A DNA stretch of 64,000 nt, from the NCBI RefSeq assembly GCF_000313915.1, contig NZ_AMYT01000019.1, forward strand, positions 20,079 to 84,078, given 5' to 3'. This DNA comes from Catellicoccus marimammalium M35/04/3 (GTDB taxonomy: Bacteria > Bacillota > Bacilli > Lactobacillales > Catellicoccaceae). Under the pieces are notes generated by a model. It made no database searches, was not told the origin of the DNA, and was given only the letters and a program-made list of their open reading frames with translations. Positions 1 to 8,143 of the stretch are shown here, piece after piece. The position numbers and the translations under genes are program-made. The number at the start of each line of letters is the position of its first letter. Positions within the stretch are counted from its first letter, which is position 1.

Positions 1-1
1 A

Positions 2-703
2 TTCTATGATTTTGCACGCCTCGTAAAAGAAATACAACCAAAAGTATTTATATATGAAAATGTACAAGGTCTATTAAAACATGATAAAGGTAATACATGG
101 GAAATTATTAAAAAAACTTTTGAATCATTAGGATATAAAATTTCATATCAACTACTTGACTCTAAAGATTATGATATTCCTCAAACAAGAAGAAGAATTT
201 TTGTCATAGGTTTCCTTGATCATAGTACCAATTTTTCATTTCCAAAACCAAAAAAATTAAATTATACTATGCAAGATTTCCTAGAAAGTAATGTAAAAGA
301 AGGATATTTAAAATCCATTAATGGTAATCTATCACTTGAGAATATTCCAGGTATTGTTGATGAAAAATACTTTTTATCTGAAAAGGTAACAAAACATGTA
401 CTATCTACAGGAACCAAAGGATACTATACAAAACCCGAAACAGACTTATCTATTGCTAGACCTTTGTTATCTACTATGCATAAAATGCATAGAGCAGGCG
501 TAGATAATTATGTAACAGAAAATGGTAAATTAAGAAGATTGACACCTAGGGAATGTTTACGTTTAATGGGATATGACGATACTTTTAAAATCGTAGTATC
601 TGACACACAGATGTATAAACAGGCTGGAAATTCAATAGTTGTAGATGTGATGATGGAAATAATTAAAAATATTATGATAGCTTATCCTCAAATTTTTGAA
701 TAA
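2..703 (+). CDS. DNA (cytosine-5-)-methyltransferase, C-terminal part (5' end outside window)
   Basis: The reading frame is open from base 2, so the gene begins before the window; the first internal ATG (269) is not the start. Near its visible N-terminus it shows ENV (motif IV, which positions the target cytosine), then QTRRR (motif VIII), a variable target-recognition stretch, RRLTPRECLRLMGY (motif IX) and QAGNS (motif X). These are diagnostic of C5-cytosine methyltransferases. The SAM-binding motif I and the catalytic Pro-Cys motif would lie upstream and cannot be seen. It probably protects DNA within a restriction-modification system, and the convergent McrB-like gene next door supports that. 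Target sequence cannot be predicted. Base composition is very AT-rich, as is usual for mobile R-M loci. Confidence 0.9.
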   Translation, partial: FYDFARLVKEIQPKVFIYENVQGLLKHDKGNTWEIIKKTFESLGYKISYQLLDSKDYDIPQTRRRIFVIGFLDHSTNFSFPKPKKLNYTMQDFLESNVKEGYLKSINGNLSLENIPGIVDEKYFLSEKVTKHVLSTGTKGYYTKPETDLSIARPLLSTMHKMHRAGVDNYVTENGKLRRLTPRECLRLMGYDDTFKIVVSDTQMYKQAGNSIVVDVMMEIIKNIMIAYPQIFE

Positions 704-710
704 AATTCAT

Positions 711-747
711 AAAAAAAAGACATTGATAATTAATCAATGTCTTTTTT
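711..747. terminator. bidirectional terminator between methyltransferase and mcrB-like gene
   Basis: Inverted repeat GACATTGAT / ATCAATGTC with a 5-base loop, flanked by an A-tract on one side and a T-tract on the other, so it can end transcription from both convergent genes. The stop codon of the minus-strand gene lies in the loop. Confidence 0.85.
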
Positions 748-2392
748 ATTATTTTTTTCTTCTAAACACTCTTTGAATTCTTTACTATAAATATCATAAT
801 GATTTTTCGCAGTTGCTTTCTGGTACAAATCTCCAAAACTTTTAATATTTTCATTGAATAAGCGTTTTTCTGTATGATAACTAGCTTTTTCTACATCATG
901 ATATAAGTAGTACAAAACTTTATCTTTATAAGTTTCAAAATTCTTTGCAAAATATGGAGTACTTTCTTCTTGAATAGAATCATCATTTCCTTTTTGATTC
1001 TTCCCTTTCATGAAAAATTGACCTAACTGTTTATCTTCTGATAATTGCAATCCCTTATCATCCACGATATAGTCATTCACAGTTTTAACAAAATCATTCC
1101 ATTCCATTGTTTCCGTATCAGAATATGGTAATGAAAATTGATTTTTGTTGGAATCAATTGTAGTAGGAACATATTTCATTAAGAATCGACGTTTGAATGC
1201 AGTATCCATCACAAATACATTTTGATCACTTGTATTCATTGTACCAATTAAGTATAAATTTCTTGGAATATAAATTTTAGATTGATATTTATCCCAAGAA
1301 TGAAACTCCCTTAACTTTTCATGTAAATAATTAGATAGTTGGAAATGGTTAATTGGGTATTCACTTTCTCCTTGCTCATCGCGATCCAAAAGTTGGAAAA
1401 TATCCCCAAACACACTTGCGCAATTTGCTCGACTCATTTCTTCCAAAATTAAAAATACTGGTTCATCTGAATGAATATAAGCATATACTATTGCTTGAGT
1501 AAATGATCCTGGATTAAAGATATATTCTAATTGTCCTTTTTCATTTACTGCTGGCATAATTTGACCTACAAAATCACTATATCCATATTCTGGATGGAAA
1601 GTAGTTCGAAAGACATTCTTGGATGTATTTTTGAATTCCATAAGATTTCCCAGTTCCAGGTGCTCCATAAAAAATAAGATTATTCCCTACTATATTTCCG
1701 TATTGTACAGTTTTATTATTTGCTTCATAATTTATGTTTAAAGGACTTTCTATTTTTCTTTTTTGTTCATCATTAAAATATTCATGAACGTCTGTATCAA
1801 TATTCATTAATAAGTATTGCTTATTTTCCCATTTAATAACATTATTATTTGCTTGACAATTAATCCATAAAGAATATTGATATTTTCTTTTTATCTCTTC
1901 ATGTAACTCATTTATATCATTGTCCTCTAATATATAATTACCATCTCCGTTTTTGATAATTTTTCCATTTTGCACTTGATAAATATTATCTATAAATGCC
2001 AAATTATCATTTGCCCTTATAAATTTTAAAATGTATTCATTATCTGATATATTTTCTATATTTTCATCAAATCCATCTGAAATATATAAACTTATACTCC
2101 CATTTATTTTTTGTTCAAACAATTCTTGTATAGATAATGATGTAGAGTAAAAATTTCTATTTCTATCTAAACTTTTACATATCTGATATGCTGTTTTGGT
2201 AGTTATATTATTGAATTTAACAGTCAATTCATAGCTATTCATCAAATTACTAATTAAAGGAGTTTTTTCTGAAATATTCTCTCCATATTTTATTTTTAAA
2301 ATTATTGATCTAGATCCTTTATCAATTCTATATTTATTAAACCAAGAAACTAAGTTTTTATAACTTATTTTCCAAACTTCTGCAAAATTCAT
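730..2392 (-). pseudogene. McrB-like AAA+ GTPase restriction subunit, frameshifted
   Basis: Two overlapping frames make up one protein. The upstream frame (2392 down to about 1620) holds an AT-rich N-terminal region, probably the DNA-recognition part, and the Walker A motif GAPGTGKS, then runs out of frame. The downstream frame (to 730) continues with FRTTFHPEYGYSDFVGQ, Walker B-like LILEEMSRAN, and MNTSDQN, which corresponds to the McrB MNxxD GTPase signature. Removing one base near 1610-1630 would join the Walker A segment to the FHPEY segment. McrB proteins form GTP-driven hexamers that move DNA for the nuclease McrC; no mcrC follows, because the next gene is convergent. The break could be real inactivation or a sequencing error. 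Confidence 0.8.
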
Positions 2393-2412
2393 AATATTTC
2401 CTCACTTTGCCT

Positions 2413-2440
2413 ATACTTTGTTCTAAAGTATTAAATTATA
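2413..2440 (-). promoter_or_regulatory. -10 element and inverted repeat upstream of mcrB-like gene
   Basis: On the minus strand a TATAAT (2435-2440) is followed by the inverted repeat ATACTTT-GTTCT-AAAGTAT (2413-2431), placed between the likely transcription start and the ATG at 2392. No convincing -35 is seen. A repressor site is a reasonable guess. Confidence 0.4.
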
Positions 2441-2568
2441 CAATCATTGATTCTCTCATTACTTTATTATTACATATTAAAAACGGTCCGACAAAGGTAC
2501 TTCTCTACTTGTATATTTTTTTTCAAAAAGGTAAACTGTTGAACAGATGAATAGAAAGGATTAAAAAC

Positions 2569-3267
2569 ATGAAGTGTACATTCACAGCGAAAAGTTTTGC
2601 CCAAGTCGCAACATTAGAACTTGAGCCAAACGAAAAAGTCATGATTGAACCAAGTACAGCGTTAATGTGGGACCAACACATTACATTAGAAGGAAAAATG
2701 AATAGTAATGGGAAACATGGATTAAAAGGTGTGATGTCTTCTTTAGGACGTCATTTCACATCGGGTGAATCTTTCTTCATGACCTACGCCAAGGCAGATA
2801 GCCAAGGAGGAGCTATTTCTGTCGCTCCTGCATCCATTGGTTGTATTCGTCAATTAATCTGCGATGATACTCATCAATACCGTTTAAATACCGGTACTTT
2901 TTTAGCTTCAGATGGAGATGTACATTACAACATGAAACGCCAAGAGTTATCTAAAGCGATTTTAGGAAATACAGGTGGATTATTTGTAATGGAAACCGAA
3001 GGAACAGGTCAATTATTGATTAGTGGATTTGGTGATATTTTAGAATTAGAATTAAACGATGATTCTTTAGTGATTGATAATGAACATGTTTTAGCTTGGG
3101 ATCGTAGTTTAGATTATGAAGTGGAAATCGCCTCTGGTGCTTTAGGATTTAAAACTTCAGAAGGATTAGTTAACCATTTCAAAGGGACAGGGAAAATCTA
3201 TATTCAAACAAGAAATATGGAACATTTCGCAGAAACACTCCCAAAGCATTTAAGTTCCGACGATTAG
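2569..3267 (+). CDS. AIM24 / TIGR00266 family protein (C-terminus probably clipped by frameshift)
   Basis: Intact over 232 residues, with the beta-rich AIM24 fold signature: an N-terminal LELEPNEKVMIEPSTALMW stretch, then GGAISVAPASIG and a C-terminal GTGKIYIQTRN. Bacterial members are soluble proteins of unknown function; the yeast homologue is mitochondrial. An AGAAAGGA ribosome site precedes the ATG. After the TAG, an adjacent frame continues for about 17 acidic residues (DEIGDTVGDIASDILS) to a TAA at 3318-3320. This fits loss of one T that turned GAT-TTA into GAT-TAG, so the ancestral protein was probably slightly longer. The core domain is untouched, so it may still work. Confidence 0.75.
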   Translation: MKCTFTAKSFAQVATLELEPNEKVMIEPSTALMWDQHITLEGKMNSNGKHGLKGVMSSLGRHFTSGESFFMTYAKADSQGGAISVAPASIGCIRQLICDDTHQYRLNTGTFLASDGDVHYNMKRQELSKAILGNTGGLFVMETEGTGQLLISGFGDILELELNDDSLVIDNEHVLAWDRSLDYEVEIASGALGFKTSEGLVNHFKGTGKIYIQTRNMEHFAETLPKHLSSDD

Positions 3268-3320
3268 TCGATGAAATTGGAGATACTGTAGGCGACATCG
3301 CATCGGACATTCTTTCATAA

Positions 3321-3355
3321 AAAAAGAACCGAAAGCAAATTGCTTTCGGTTTTTC
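3321..3355. terminator. bidirectional terminator
   Basis: Perfect inverted repeat ACCGAAAGCAA / TTGCTTTCGGT flanked by A- and T-tracts, between the AIM24-family gene and the convergent NAD(P)-binding gene. Confidence 0.9.
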
Positions 3356-4012
3356 TTATTGTGCAATCGCTTCAATAATTGGCGTATCTCCTCCGGTCAT
3401 CATAATGACACGACGAGAAGTCCATTCTGGATGCAAAATAATTTCTGCTAGAGTCATTGCGACATCTGGGATTGAATTTTTATATTGAGTCGTGTTGGTA
3501 TATTCAGTTGTAATTTTTCCAGTGTATGGAGTTTCTGTTAATCCTGTTGGTTGTAAGATAGTATAATTCAAATTCGTACTATCCATTAAATAATGATCTG
3601 CAAAAAACTTAGCGATATTAAACTCTTCTAAATCCGCTGATTTCAAAGGTTCTTCTTGCCATTTTTCTGGCTGTAAAACATACATTGAACTTAGTAATAC
3701 AAAGCGATTTACTCCACTTTTTTCCGCTGCTTGCATTGCTTTTACAGCACCAAAAGCATCGATGCGTAATAAATCTTTTCCTCTAGAACCTGCTGTAAAT
3801 AAAATGGAATCCATTCCTTGGAATTTTTCCGCCAATTCATTAACAGAAGCTTGTGCTAAATCAAGAGCAATGGGTGTAATATTTTCATGTTTTGGTAAGC
3901 GATCAAGTGCTCTTCCTCCTGCATAAACTTCTACACCACGTTCTGCTAAATCTAAAGCCGCTTGAGAACCTACTCTACCTGTAGCTCCAACGATAAATAC
4001 TTTTTTTACCAT
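3356..4012 (-). CDS. NAD(P)-binding (atypical SDR / NmrA-like) protein
   Basis: 218 residues starting with a Rossmann dinucleotide-binding motif GATGRVG at about residues 9-15, followed by a VLLSSMYV strand typical of atypical short-chain dehydrogenase-like proteins. These often act as NAD(P)H-dependent reductases or redox sensors; the substrate cannot be read from sequence. A good GGGAGAG site precedes the ATG. It lies 15 bp behind the DJ-1/PfpI gene in the same direction and is presumably co-transcribed from the MerR-type promoter at 4756-4786, which suggests a joint stress or electrophile response. Confidence 0.8.
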   Translation of the reverse strand: MVKKVFIVGATGRVGSQAALDLAERGVEVYAGGRALDRLPKHENITPIALDLAQASVNELAEKFQGMDSILFTAGSRGKDLLRIDAFGAVKAMQAAEKSGVNRFVLLSSMYVLQPEKWQEEPLKSADLEEFNIAKFFADHYLMDSTNLNYTILQPTGLTETPYTGKITTEYTNTTQYKNSIPDVAMTLAEIILHPEWTSRRVIMMTGGDTPIIEAIAQ

Positions 4013-4027
4013 AATAAATCTCTCCCT

Positions 4028-4720
4028 TTATTTATTTTCCAAAATAGCCATCACTTTTTCTGCTACTACAGCTCCTGAAGCAGGATTTTGACCAGTTACT
4101 AAACGACCATCTGCGATAGCAAAAGGTAACCAGTTTCCTGCTTGTTCGTAGTGAGCTCCACGTTTTACTAATTCATCTTCAGTTAAATAAGGAACTAAAC
4201 GATCTAATTGAACTTCTTTTTCTTCTGAATTAGAAAATCCAGTTACCATTTTATCAGCAATAAAATAGCTACCATCGCCTTCTTTTAGATTTAAAATTCC
4301 TGCGGCTCCATGACAAACTGAGCTAATAATTCCTCCTTGGTGGTAAATATCCATCGCGATTTGTTGCAAGGCTTCATTTTCTGGGAAATCCCAAATCACT
4401 CCATGTCCTCCTGTATAATAAATAACATCATAATCGCTAGCATCAATTACATCGACAGATAATGTATTTCCTAAACGATTCATGAAAGATTGATTTTGAT
4501 AGTATTTCCAATCTAATGGGGTCATCATATCTGCAGTTAAAGAATGAGGATCAATCGGTGTATATCCACCCTTTGGACTAACAAAATCTACTTGATAGCC
4601 TTTTTCTTCTACGGCATGAACAAAATGAACGGCTTCTCCTAACCATAAACCGGTAGCACGATCGATGTCTACCCCTTGATATTTGGCAATATTGGTAACA
4701 ACGACTAACATTTTTTTCAT
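4028..4720 (-). CDS. DJ-1/PfpI family protein (Hsp31-like, type 1 glutamine amidotransferase fold)
   Basis: 230 residues with the family catalytic set: Glu29 in GLWLGEAVHF, the GGHG motif at about 104-107, and the nucleophile elbow SSVCHGAAG with Cys136-His137. Family members are glyoxalase III/deglycase-like enzymes, chaperones or peptidases that deal with reactive carbonyls. First gene of a two-gene operon driven by the divergent MerR-family regulator, which fits a carbonyl or electrophile defence role. Exact activity is inference. Confidence 0.85.
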   Translation of the reverse strand: MKKMLVVVTNIAKYQGVDIDRATGLWLGEAVHFVHAVEEKGYQVDFVSPKGGYTPIDPHSLTADMMTPLDWKYYQNQSFMNRLGNTLSVDVIDASDYDVIYYTGGHGVIWDFPENEALQQIAMDIYHQGGIISSVCHGAAGILNLKEGDGSYFIADKMVTGFSNSEEKEVQLDRLVPYLTEDELVKRGAHYEQAGNWLPFAIADGRLVTGQNPASGAVVAEKVMAILENK

Positions 4721-4755
4721 ATTTTTTCCTCTTTTCCTTTTTATTTTACAAATTC

Positions 4756-4786
4756 ATCTTAGACCCTGTATTATGGTATAGGTCAA
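4756..4786 (-). promoter_or_regulatory. MerR-type promoter with 19-bp spacer and dyad operator
   Basis: Minus strand: -35 TTGACC (4786-4781), a 19-bp spacer, -10 TAAGAT (4761-4756). The over-long spacer carries an imperfect dyad, GACCTATA facing CAGGGTC around 4762-4785. This is the architecture that MerR-family activators untwist. It faces the DJ-1/SDR pair and sits immediately upstream of the divergent merR-like gene. Confidence 0.85.
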
Positions 4787-4799
4787 GAAAGGAGTTTTT

Positions 4800-5297
4800 A
4801 TGAAAACATTTACGATTGGAGAAGTGGCTAAAAAATTAAATCTGAATGTAGAAACCCTTTATTATTACGATAGAAAAGGCCTTTTACCGTTCGTACATCG
4901 TGATGAAAAAGGAAATCGTCGTTTTACAGTGGATGATATTGAAATGATATTAACCATTTTGCATTTAAAAAATGCTGGGGTAACTCTAAAAGAAATTAAG
5001 CAGTTCATTTTATGGCGATTAGAAGGAGATCAGACGCTAGAAGAGCGTTGGCAGTTTATCCAAAAACAAGAAAAAATCTTAGAAGAGAAAATTCAACAAT
5101 TGATTCATGCTAGAGAAATTTTACGCTATAAAGATTGGTACTATCAAACCGCAGTAGAGGCAGGAACAGAACAGATTCATCTTTTGCCTAATACTTACCA
5201 GTATAATCAGGATGCCCAAGATAAATTTTTAGAAATGATTGATCAAATGTCAGAAGAAGAGAAATTTCTTTTTGAAATTGAAAAACAAGAAAAATAA
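4800..5297 (+). CDS. MerR family transcriptional regulator
   Basis: 165 residues: N-terminal winged helix (FTIGEVAKKLNLNVETLYYYDRKGL, residues 4-28), second helix region NRRFTVDDIEMI, then a long dimerisation coiled coil (about 80-115) and a short effector domain. It contains no cysteine, which argues against metal or thiol sensing by the classic MerR/SoxR route. An AAGGAG site lies just upstream. It is divergent from, and very likely controls, the DJ-1/SDR pair through the 19-bp-spacer promoter and probably regulates itself. The effector is unknown. Confidence 0.9.
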   Translation: MKTFTIGEVAKKLNLNVETLYYYDRKGLLPFVHRDEKGNRRFTVDDIEMILTILHLKNAGVTLKEIKQFILWRLEGDQTLEERWQFIQKQEKILEEKIQQLIHAREILRYKDWYYQTAVEAGTEQIHLLPNTYQYNQDAQDKFLEMIDQMSEEEKFLFEIEKQEK

Positions 5298-5328
5298 AAA
5301 GCACTTCCCAAAGAGAAGTGCTTTTTTT
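5297..5328. terminator. bidirectional terminator between merR-like gene and rpsI
   Basis: Stem AAAAGCACTTC / GAAGTGCTTTT with flanking A- and T-tracts between convergent genes. Confidence 0.9.
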
Positions 5329-5343
5329 GAACGATAATAAAAA

Positions 5344-5736
5344 TTAACGTTTTGAGAATTGTGAAGCTTTACGAGCTTTCTTAAGACCTGGTTTTTTACG
5401 TTCAACCATACGTGAGTCACGTGTTAATAAACCAGCACGTTTTAATGGTGCACGGAAATCAGGATCTACATTTAATAATGCACGAGCGATACCTAAACGG
5501 ATAGCTCCTGATTGACCAGTATAACCACCACCATGAACGTTTACGATTACATCGTAAGCACCCATTGTGTCTGTTGCAGCAAATGGTTGGTTAATCACTT
5601 GGATCAATTCTGCATGTGGAATATATTCTTCTACATCTTTTTTGTTCACTGTAATTTTACCTGTACCTGGTACTAATTGTACGCGAGCTACAGAAGTTTT
5701 ACGACGGCCTGTGCCGAAATATTGTACTTTAGCCAA
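5344..5736 (-). CDS. rpsI: 30S ribosomal protein S9
   Basis: 130 residues, the usual bacterial length. It starts [16 protein letters not shown] and ends with the basic tail [14 protein letters not shown]; the terminal Lys-Arg reaches the P-site tRNA in the 30S subunit. Second gene of the rplM-rpsI operon, 12 bp after rplM. In many Lactobacillales this operon directly follows truA; here truA is about 6 kb away. Confidence 0.98.
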   Translation of the reverse strand: MAKVQYFGTGRRKTSVARVQLVPGTGKITVNKKDVEEYIPHAELIQVINQPFAATDTMGAYDVIVNVHGGGYTGQSGAIRLGIARALLNVDPDFRAPLKRAGLLTRDSRMVERKKPGLKKARKASQFSKR

Positions 5737-5748
5737 TTGTTTATCCTC

Positions 5749-6192
5749 CTAAATTAGGTTTGTAATATCTAATACTTCTGGTTGTTGAGCTTGATGTGGA
5801 TGTTCTGAACCAGCATAAACGTGTAATTTCATACCTTGTTGACGACCTAAAGTGTTTTTAGGAAGCATACCTTTAACAGAAGTTTCCACTAAACGACGAG
5901 CGTTTTTGCTACGTAATTCACCAGCCGCGATAGCTTTTAAACCACCTGGATGTTGGCTGTGACGGTAATAAATTTTATCAGTTGCTTTTTTACCAGTTAA
6001 TTTAACTTTTTCAGCATTGATAATTACTACAAAATCACCTGTATCTACATGAGGTGTGTAAGTTGGTTTATTTTTACCACGTAAGATTGAAGCAGTAACC
6101 GCAGATAAACGACCTAATGGAATATCTGTTGCATCGATTACATACCATTTACGTTCTACTTCGCCTTTTTTGGCCATATATGTTGTACGCAC
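5749..6192 (-). CDS. rplM: 50S ribosomal protein L13
   Basis: 147 residues from a GTG start at 6192. This start is chosen because GGAGGA lies 9 bases upstream and the protein then begins [18 protein letters not shown], as in relatives; a further 15 codons upstream are open but have no ribosome site. Conserved L13 segments such as [28 protein letters not shown] and the terminal EVLDITNLI are present. First gene of the rplM-rpsI operon. The leader contains GC-rich segments around 6270-6300 that could be an L13 autoregulatory leader, but I cannot confirm the fold. Confidence 0.97.
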   Translation of the reverse strand: MRTTYMAKKGEVERKWYVIDATDIPLGRLSAVTASILRGKNKPTYTPHVDTGDFVVIINAEKVKLTGKKATDKIYYRHSQHPGGLKAIAAGELRSKNARRLVETSVKGMLPKNTLGRQQGMKLHVYAGSEHPHQAQQPEVLDITNLI

Positions 6193-6312
6193 GATTTTAT
6201 TCCTCCAATTAAATAATATTCTTAACTTATTTTTCAATAATTCTTGTTGTGTTTGGCAACATAATAAACTTTCCGGGGCTTATCATGGGGCAAAACAATA
6301 CCATATACAATA

Positions 6313-6373
6313 ATATGGGATTTTTCTTATAAAGTCAATCAAATTTCCAACTTTACAAAAAGAAAATCCCATA
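6313..6373. repeat. long imperfect inverted repeat between SDR gene and rplM
   Basis: A perfect 12-base arm ATATGGGATTTT (6313-6324) faces AAAATCCCATAT (6362-6373), and pairing extends inward through AAAGT/ACTTT. A second small hairpin CCATAT-ACAATA-ATATGG overlaps the left arm (6301-6318). It ends just before the SDR stop and may terminate or process SDR transcripts before rplM. Confidence 0.6.
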
Positions 6374-6380
6374 TCTATGA

Positions 6381-7385
6381 TTATTTATTTTCTAATTCTA
6401 AAATATAGCGAATGGTTTCACGGAATACTTCACGAATATTTTCTTTTTCCACTCCTAATTGTGGGAAAGTATCATTGTAATTTAAGTAGCAATACTCTTG
6501 TTGTACACGACAAATTGTTTCCATTGGAATTCCGTATTCACGACCTGCATCGTTTAATAGAGTTTCATCCATTTGTTTGTACATTGGGAAACCTTCGTCA
6601 AATGTTAATACTTTAATTTCTGTATCTACATTCAATTCTTCTTTGATGATAGTAGCAAACTCTTCATAGCTTAAGTTTGTATCTCCAATCGCAAAAGTTT
6701 GACGATGTTTACCATGAAGTAATGCACCTACAGCAGCTTGTCCTACTTGTTTTGCGGTAACACAAGCAGTGCCTCCTTTAAATACTGGGTAAACCGCATT
6801 ATCACGAATACGATCAACAAACATTTGCCATAATGGCATACGATTCTTCATTGTTCCAAAAATGTAAGGAAGACGGATGACAGTAACATCCATAATTCCT
6901 TCTCCTTCAGCGAATCCCAACTGTTCTTGTAATAAACGAGTATTGATATATGGACTATCTTGAATACCAAGATCTGGGAAGCGCTCTGCCATTTCTGAGA
7001 AGTAAGAACCAAAGATTACAAAATGTTTTACTCCTGCTTTTCCAGCTAAACGAACCATACGTTGTGTTGGTAAAACATTTGCTTCATAATAAAAACGTTT
7101 TGCTGGAGCTTTCGCTTGGACACGTTCATCTGCCCCTGCTCCATAAACGAAACCATCGCAATCTTTTAACATTTCTACAACGTCTTCATCACTCATTGCA
7201 TTAATGTCATTTACAAGAATTTCTACATTATCTAATCCAGCTAGTGGATTTTCTTCGGTAATTGTTCCTGCATCTTCTTTTGGAGGTAAAGATAATGTCT
7301 TTACAGCAATTCCTTTTTTCAATAATTCTTGTACAGTGTAATAACCTAAAAATCCTGTACCGCCTAGAACAAATACTTTATTCAT
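6381..7385 (-). CDS. NAD-dependent epimerase/dehydratase (extended SDR family)
   Basis: 334 residues beginning MNKVFVLGGTGFLGYYT, a Rossmann GxxGxxG motif at the N-terminus, with sugar-epimerase-like segments such as VIRLPYIFG further on. The start at 7385 is preferred over an ATG three codons upstream, because AGGAGG abuts that ATG but lies about 9 bases before this one. Family members act on nucleotide sugars or as dehydratases/reductases; substrate unknown. It stands alone between rplM and the small membrane protein cluster. Confidence 0.8.
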   Translation of the reverse strand: MNKVFVLGGTGFLGYYTVQELLKKGIAVKTLSLPPKEDAGTITEENPLAGLDNVEILVNDINAMSDEDVVEMLKDCDGFVYGAGADERVQAKAPAKRFYYEANVLPTQRMVRLAGKAGVKHFVIFGSYFSEMAERFPDLGIQDSPYINTRLLQEQLGFAEGEGIMDVTVIRLPYIFGTMKNRMPLWQMFVDRIRDNAVYPVFKGGTACVTAKQVGQAAVGALLHGKHRQTFAIGDTNLSYEEFATIIKEELNVDTEIKVLTFDEGFPMYKQMDETLLNDAGREYGIPMETICRVQQEYCYLNYNDTFPQLGVEKENIREVFRETIRYILELENK

Positions 7386-7623
7386 ATCAACCATTCCTCC
7401 TTTCTTCCTATTATAGCAAAGAAAAAGGACAACTATAACGATTTATATCAACGAAAAAAGAAAGGATTTACTTTGTGAAAAGATAGATCTTATACCTATT
7501 TCTCTGCTTCCTCTTATTTTAGCTCAAAGTCCATATGCACTTCTTACAATACATCAGAAAATTCACAATCAATAATATCAAAATTTACACTTAGAATGAG
7601 TTTACGACTTCATTTTTTATTGC

Positions 7624-7824
7624 TTATTTCCAAAAATCTTTTCTATTTTTTCTATAATCAGTAACTCTTTTTTTAGACATGATTTTTGCTTTTTTAATCG
7701 AGCCACATTTTATCCAATCATGAATAAAATAAAAAACTAAAGAAAACGCACCATCAAAATATACATTTACCCAAAAATATAAGGCAATTAAAACAACACA
7801 CAATAAAACAATAAATATTACCAT
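7624..7824 (-). CDS. small membrane protein, type A paralogue 1
   Basis: 66 residues: one hydrophobic N-terminal segment (about 2-20), a second amphipathic stretch, then a strongly basic tail ending RKNRKDFWK. A GGAG ribosome site precedes the ATG. No known family recognised. It is the intact partner of the ATA-start copy at 8814-9011: both begin VIFIV, have the same length, and share the 141-bp upstream/start repeat. Member of a cluster of small membrane proteins at 7.6-9.7 kb. Function unknown. Confidence 0.6.
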   Translation of the reverse strand: MVIFIVLLCVVLIALYFWVNVYFDGAFSLVFYFIHDWIKCGSIKKAKIMSKKRVTDYRKNRKDFWK

Positions 7825-7946
7825 GACTGATCTCCTACACTACTTTCTAACGTAATCTCTACTAATAACGTTAAACCTTTCTTTCCATGTCTTTTTCACA
7901 TTATTACTATATTATATTCACTATTTTACTTAGAATCTTTTTTATT
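7806..7946. repeat. 141-bp direct repeat, copy 1
   Basis: Matches 8993-9133 without gaps and with about 7 mismatches. Covers the promoter region, ribosome site and first codons of the minus-strand gene ending at 7624. It includes a TATAAT on the minus strand (about 7910-7915). Confidence 0.9.
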
Positions 7947-8143
7947 TATCGCCATTTATATTTATCCATCTTACTGGAACAAAATAAAACTTGCCAAAAA
8001 GTACAAATGACCATATTTTTAAAGCGATCAAAAGTCTTATCCTTAATCAATAAAAATTCAATCATATGGATAACGAGTAATCCCAAATAACAACTCAACC
8101 AAATACCAAAAATAGATATAACAATAAAAATTAAAATTGCCAT
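7946..8143 (-). CDS. small membrane protein, type B paralogue 1
   Basis: 65 residues with a long N-terminal hydrophobic segment (about 2-34) and a C-terminal part containing KDKTFDRFKNMVICTFW. The gene at 8561-8773 shares the arrangement hydrophobic segment, LL..KDK, K-M-I..TFW..F and a similar upstream sequence (GGAAATGGAGTTTGG against AAAATGGAGTTGG), so the two are paralogues. A GGAG lies about 11 bases before the ATG. A minus-strand TATAAT sits at 8226-8231. Function unknown. Confidence 0.55.
   Translation of the reverse strand: MAILIFIVISIFGIWLSCYLGLLVIHMIEFLLIKDKTFDRFKNMVICTFWQVLFCSSKMDKYKWR

Noticed and set aside
6270..6300. Firm call of an L13 leader RNA upstream of rplM
   Set aside because: GC-rich segments are present but I could not match a defined consensus by eye; mentioned only in the rplM entry.
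7887..8090. Plus-strand 67-codon frame
   Set aside because: It is antisense to the type B paralogue at 7946-8143, which has a proper ribosome site and a paralogue; the plus-strand frame has neither.
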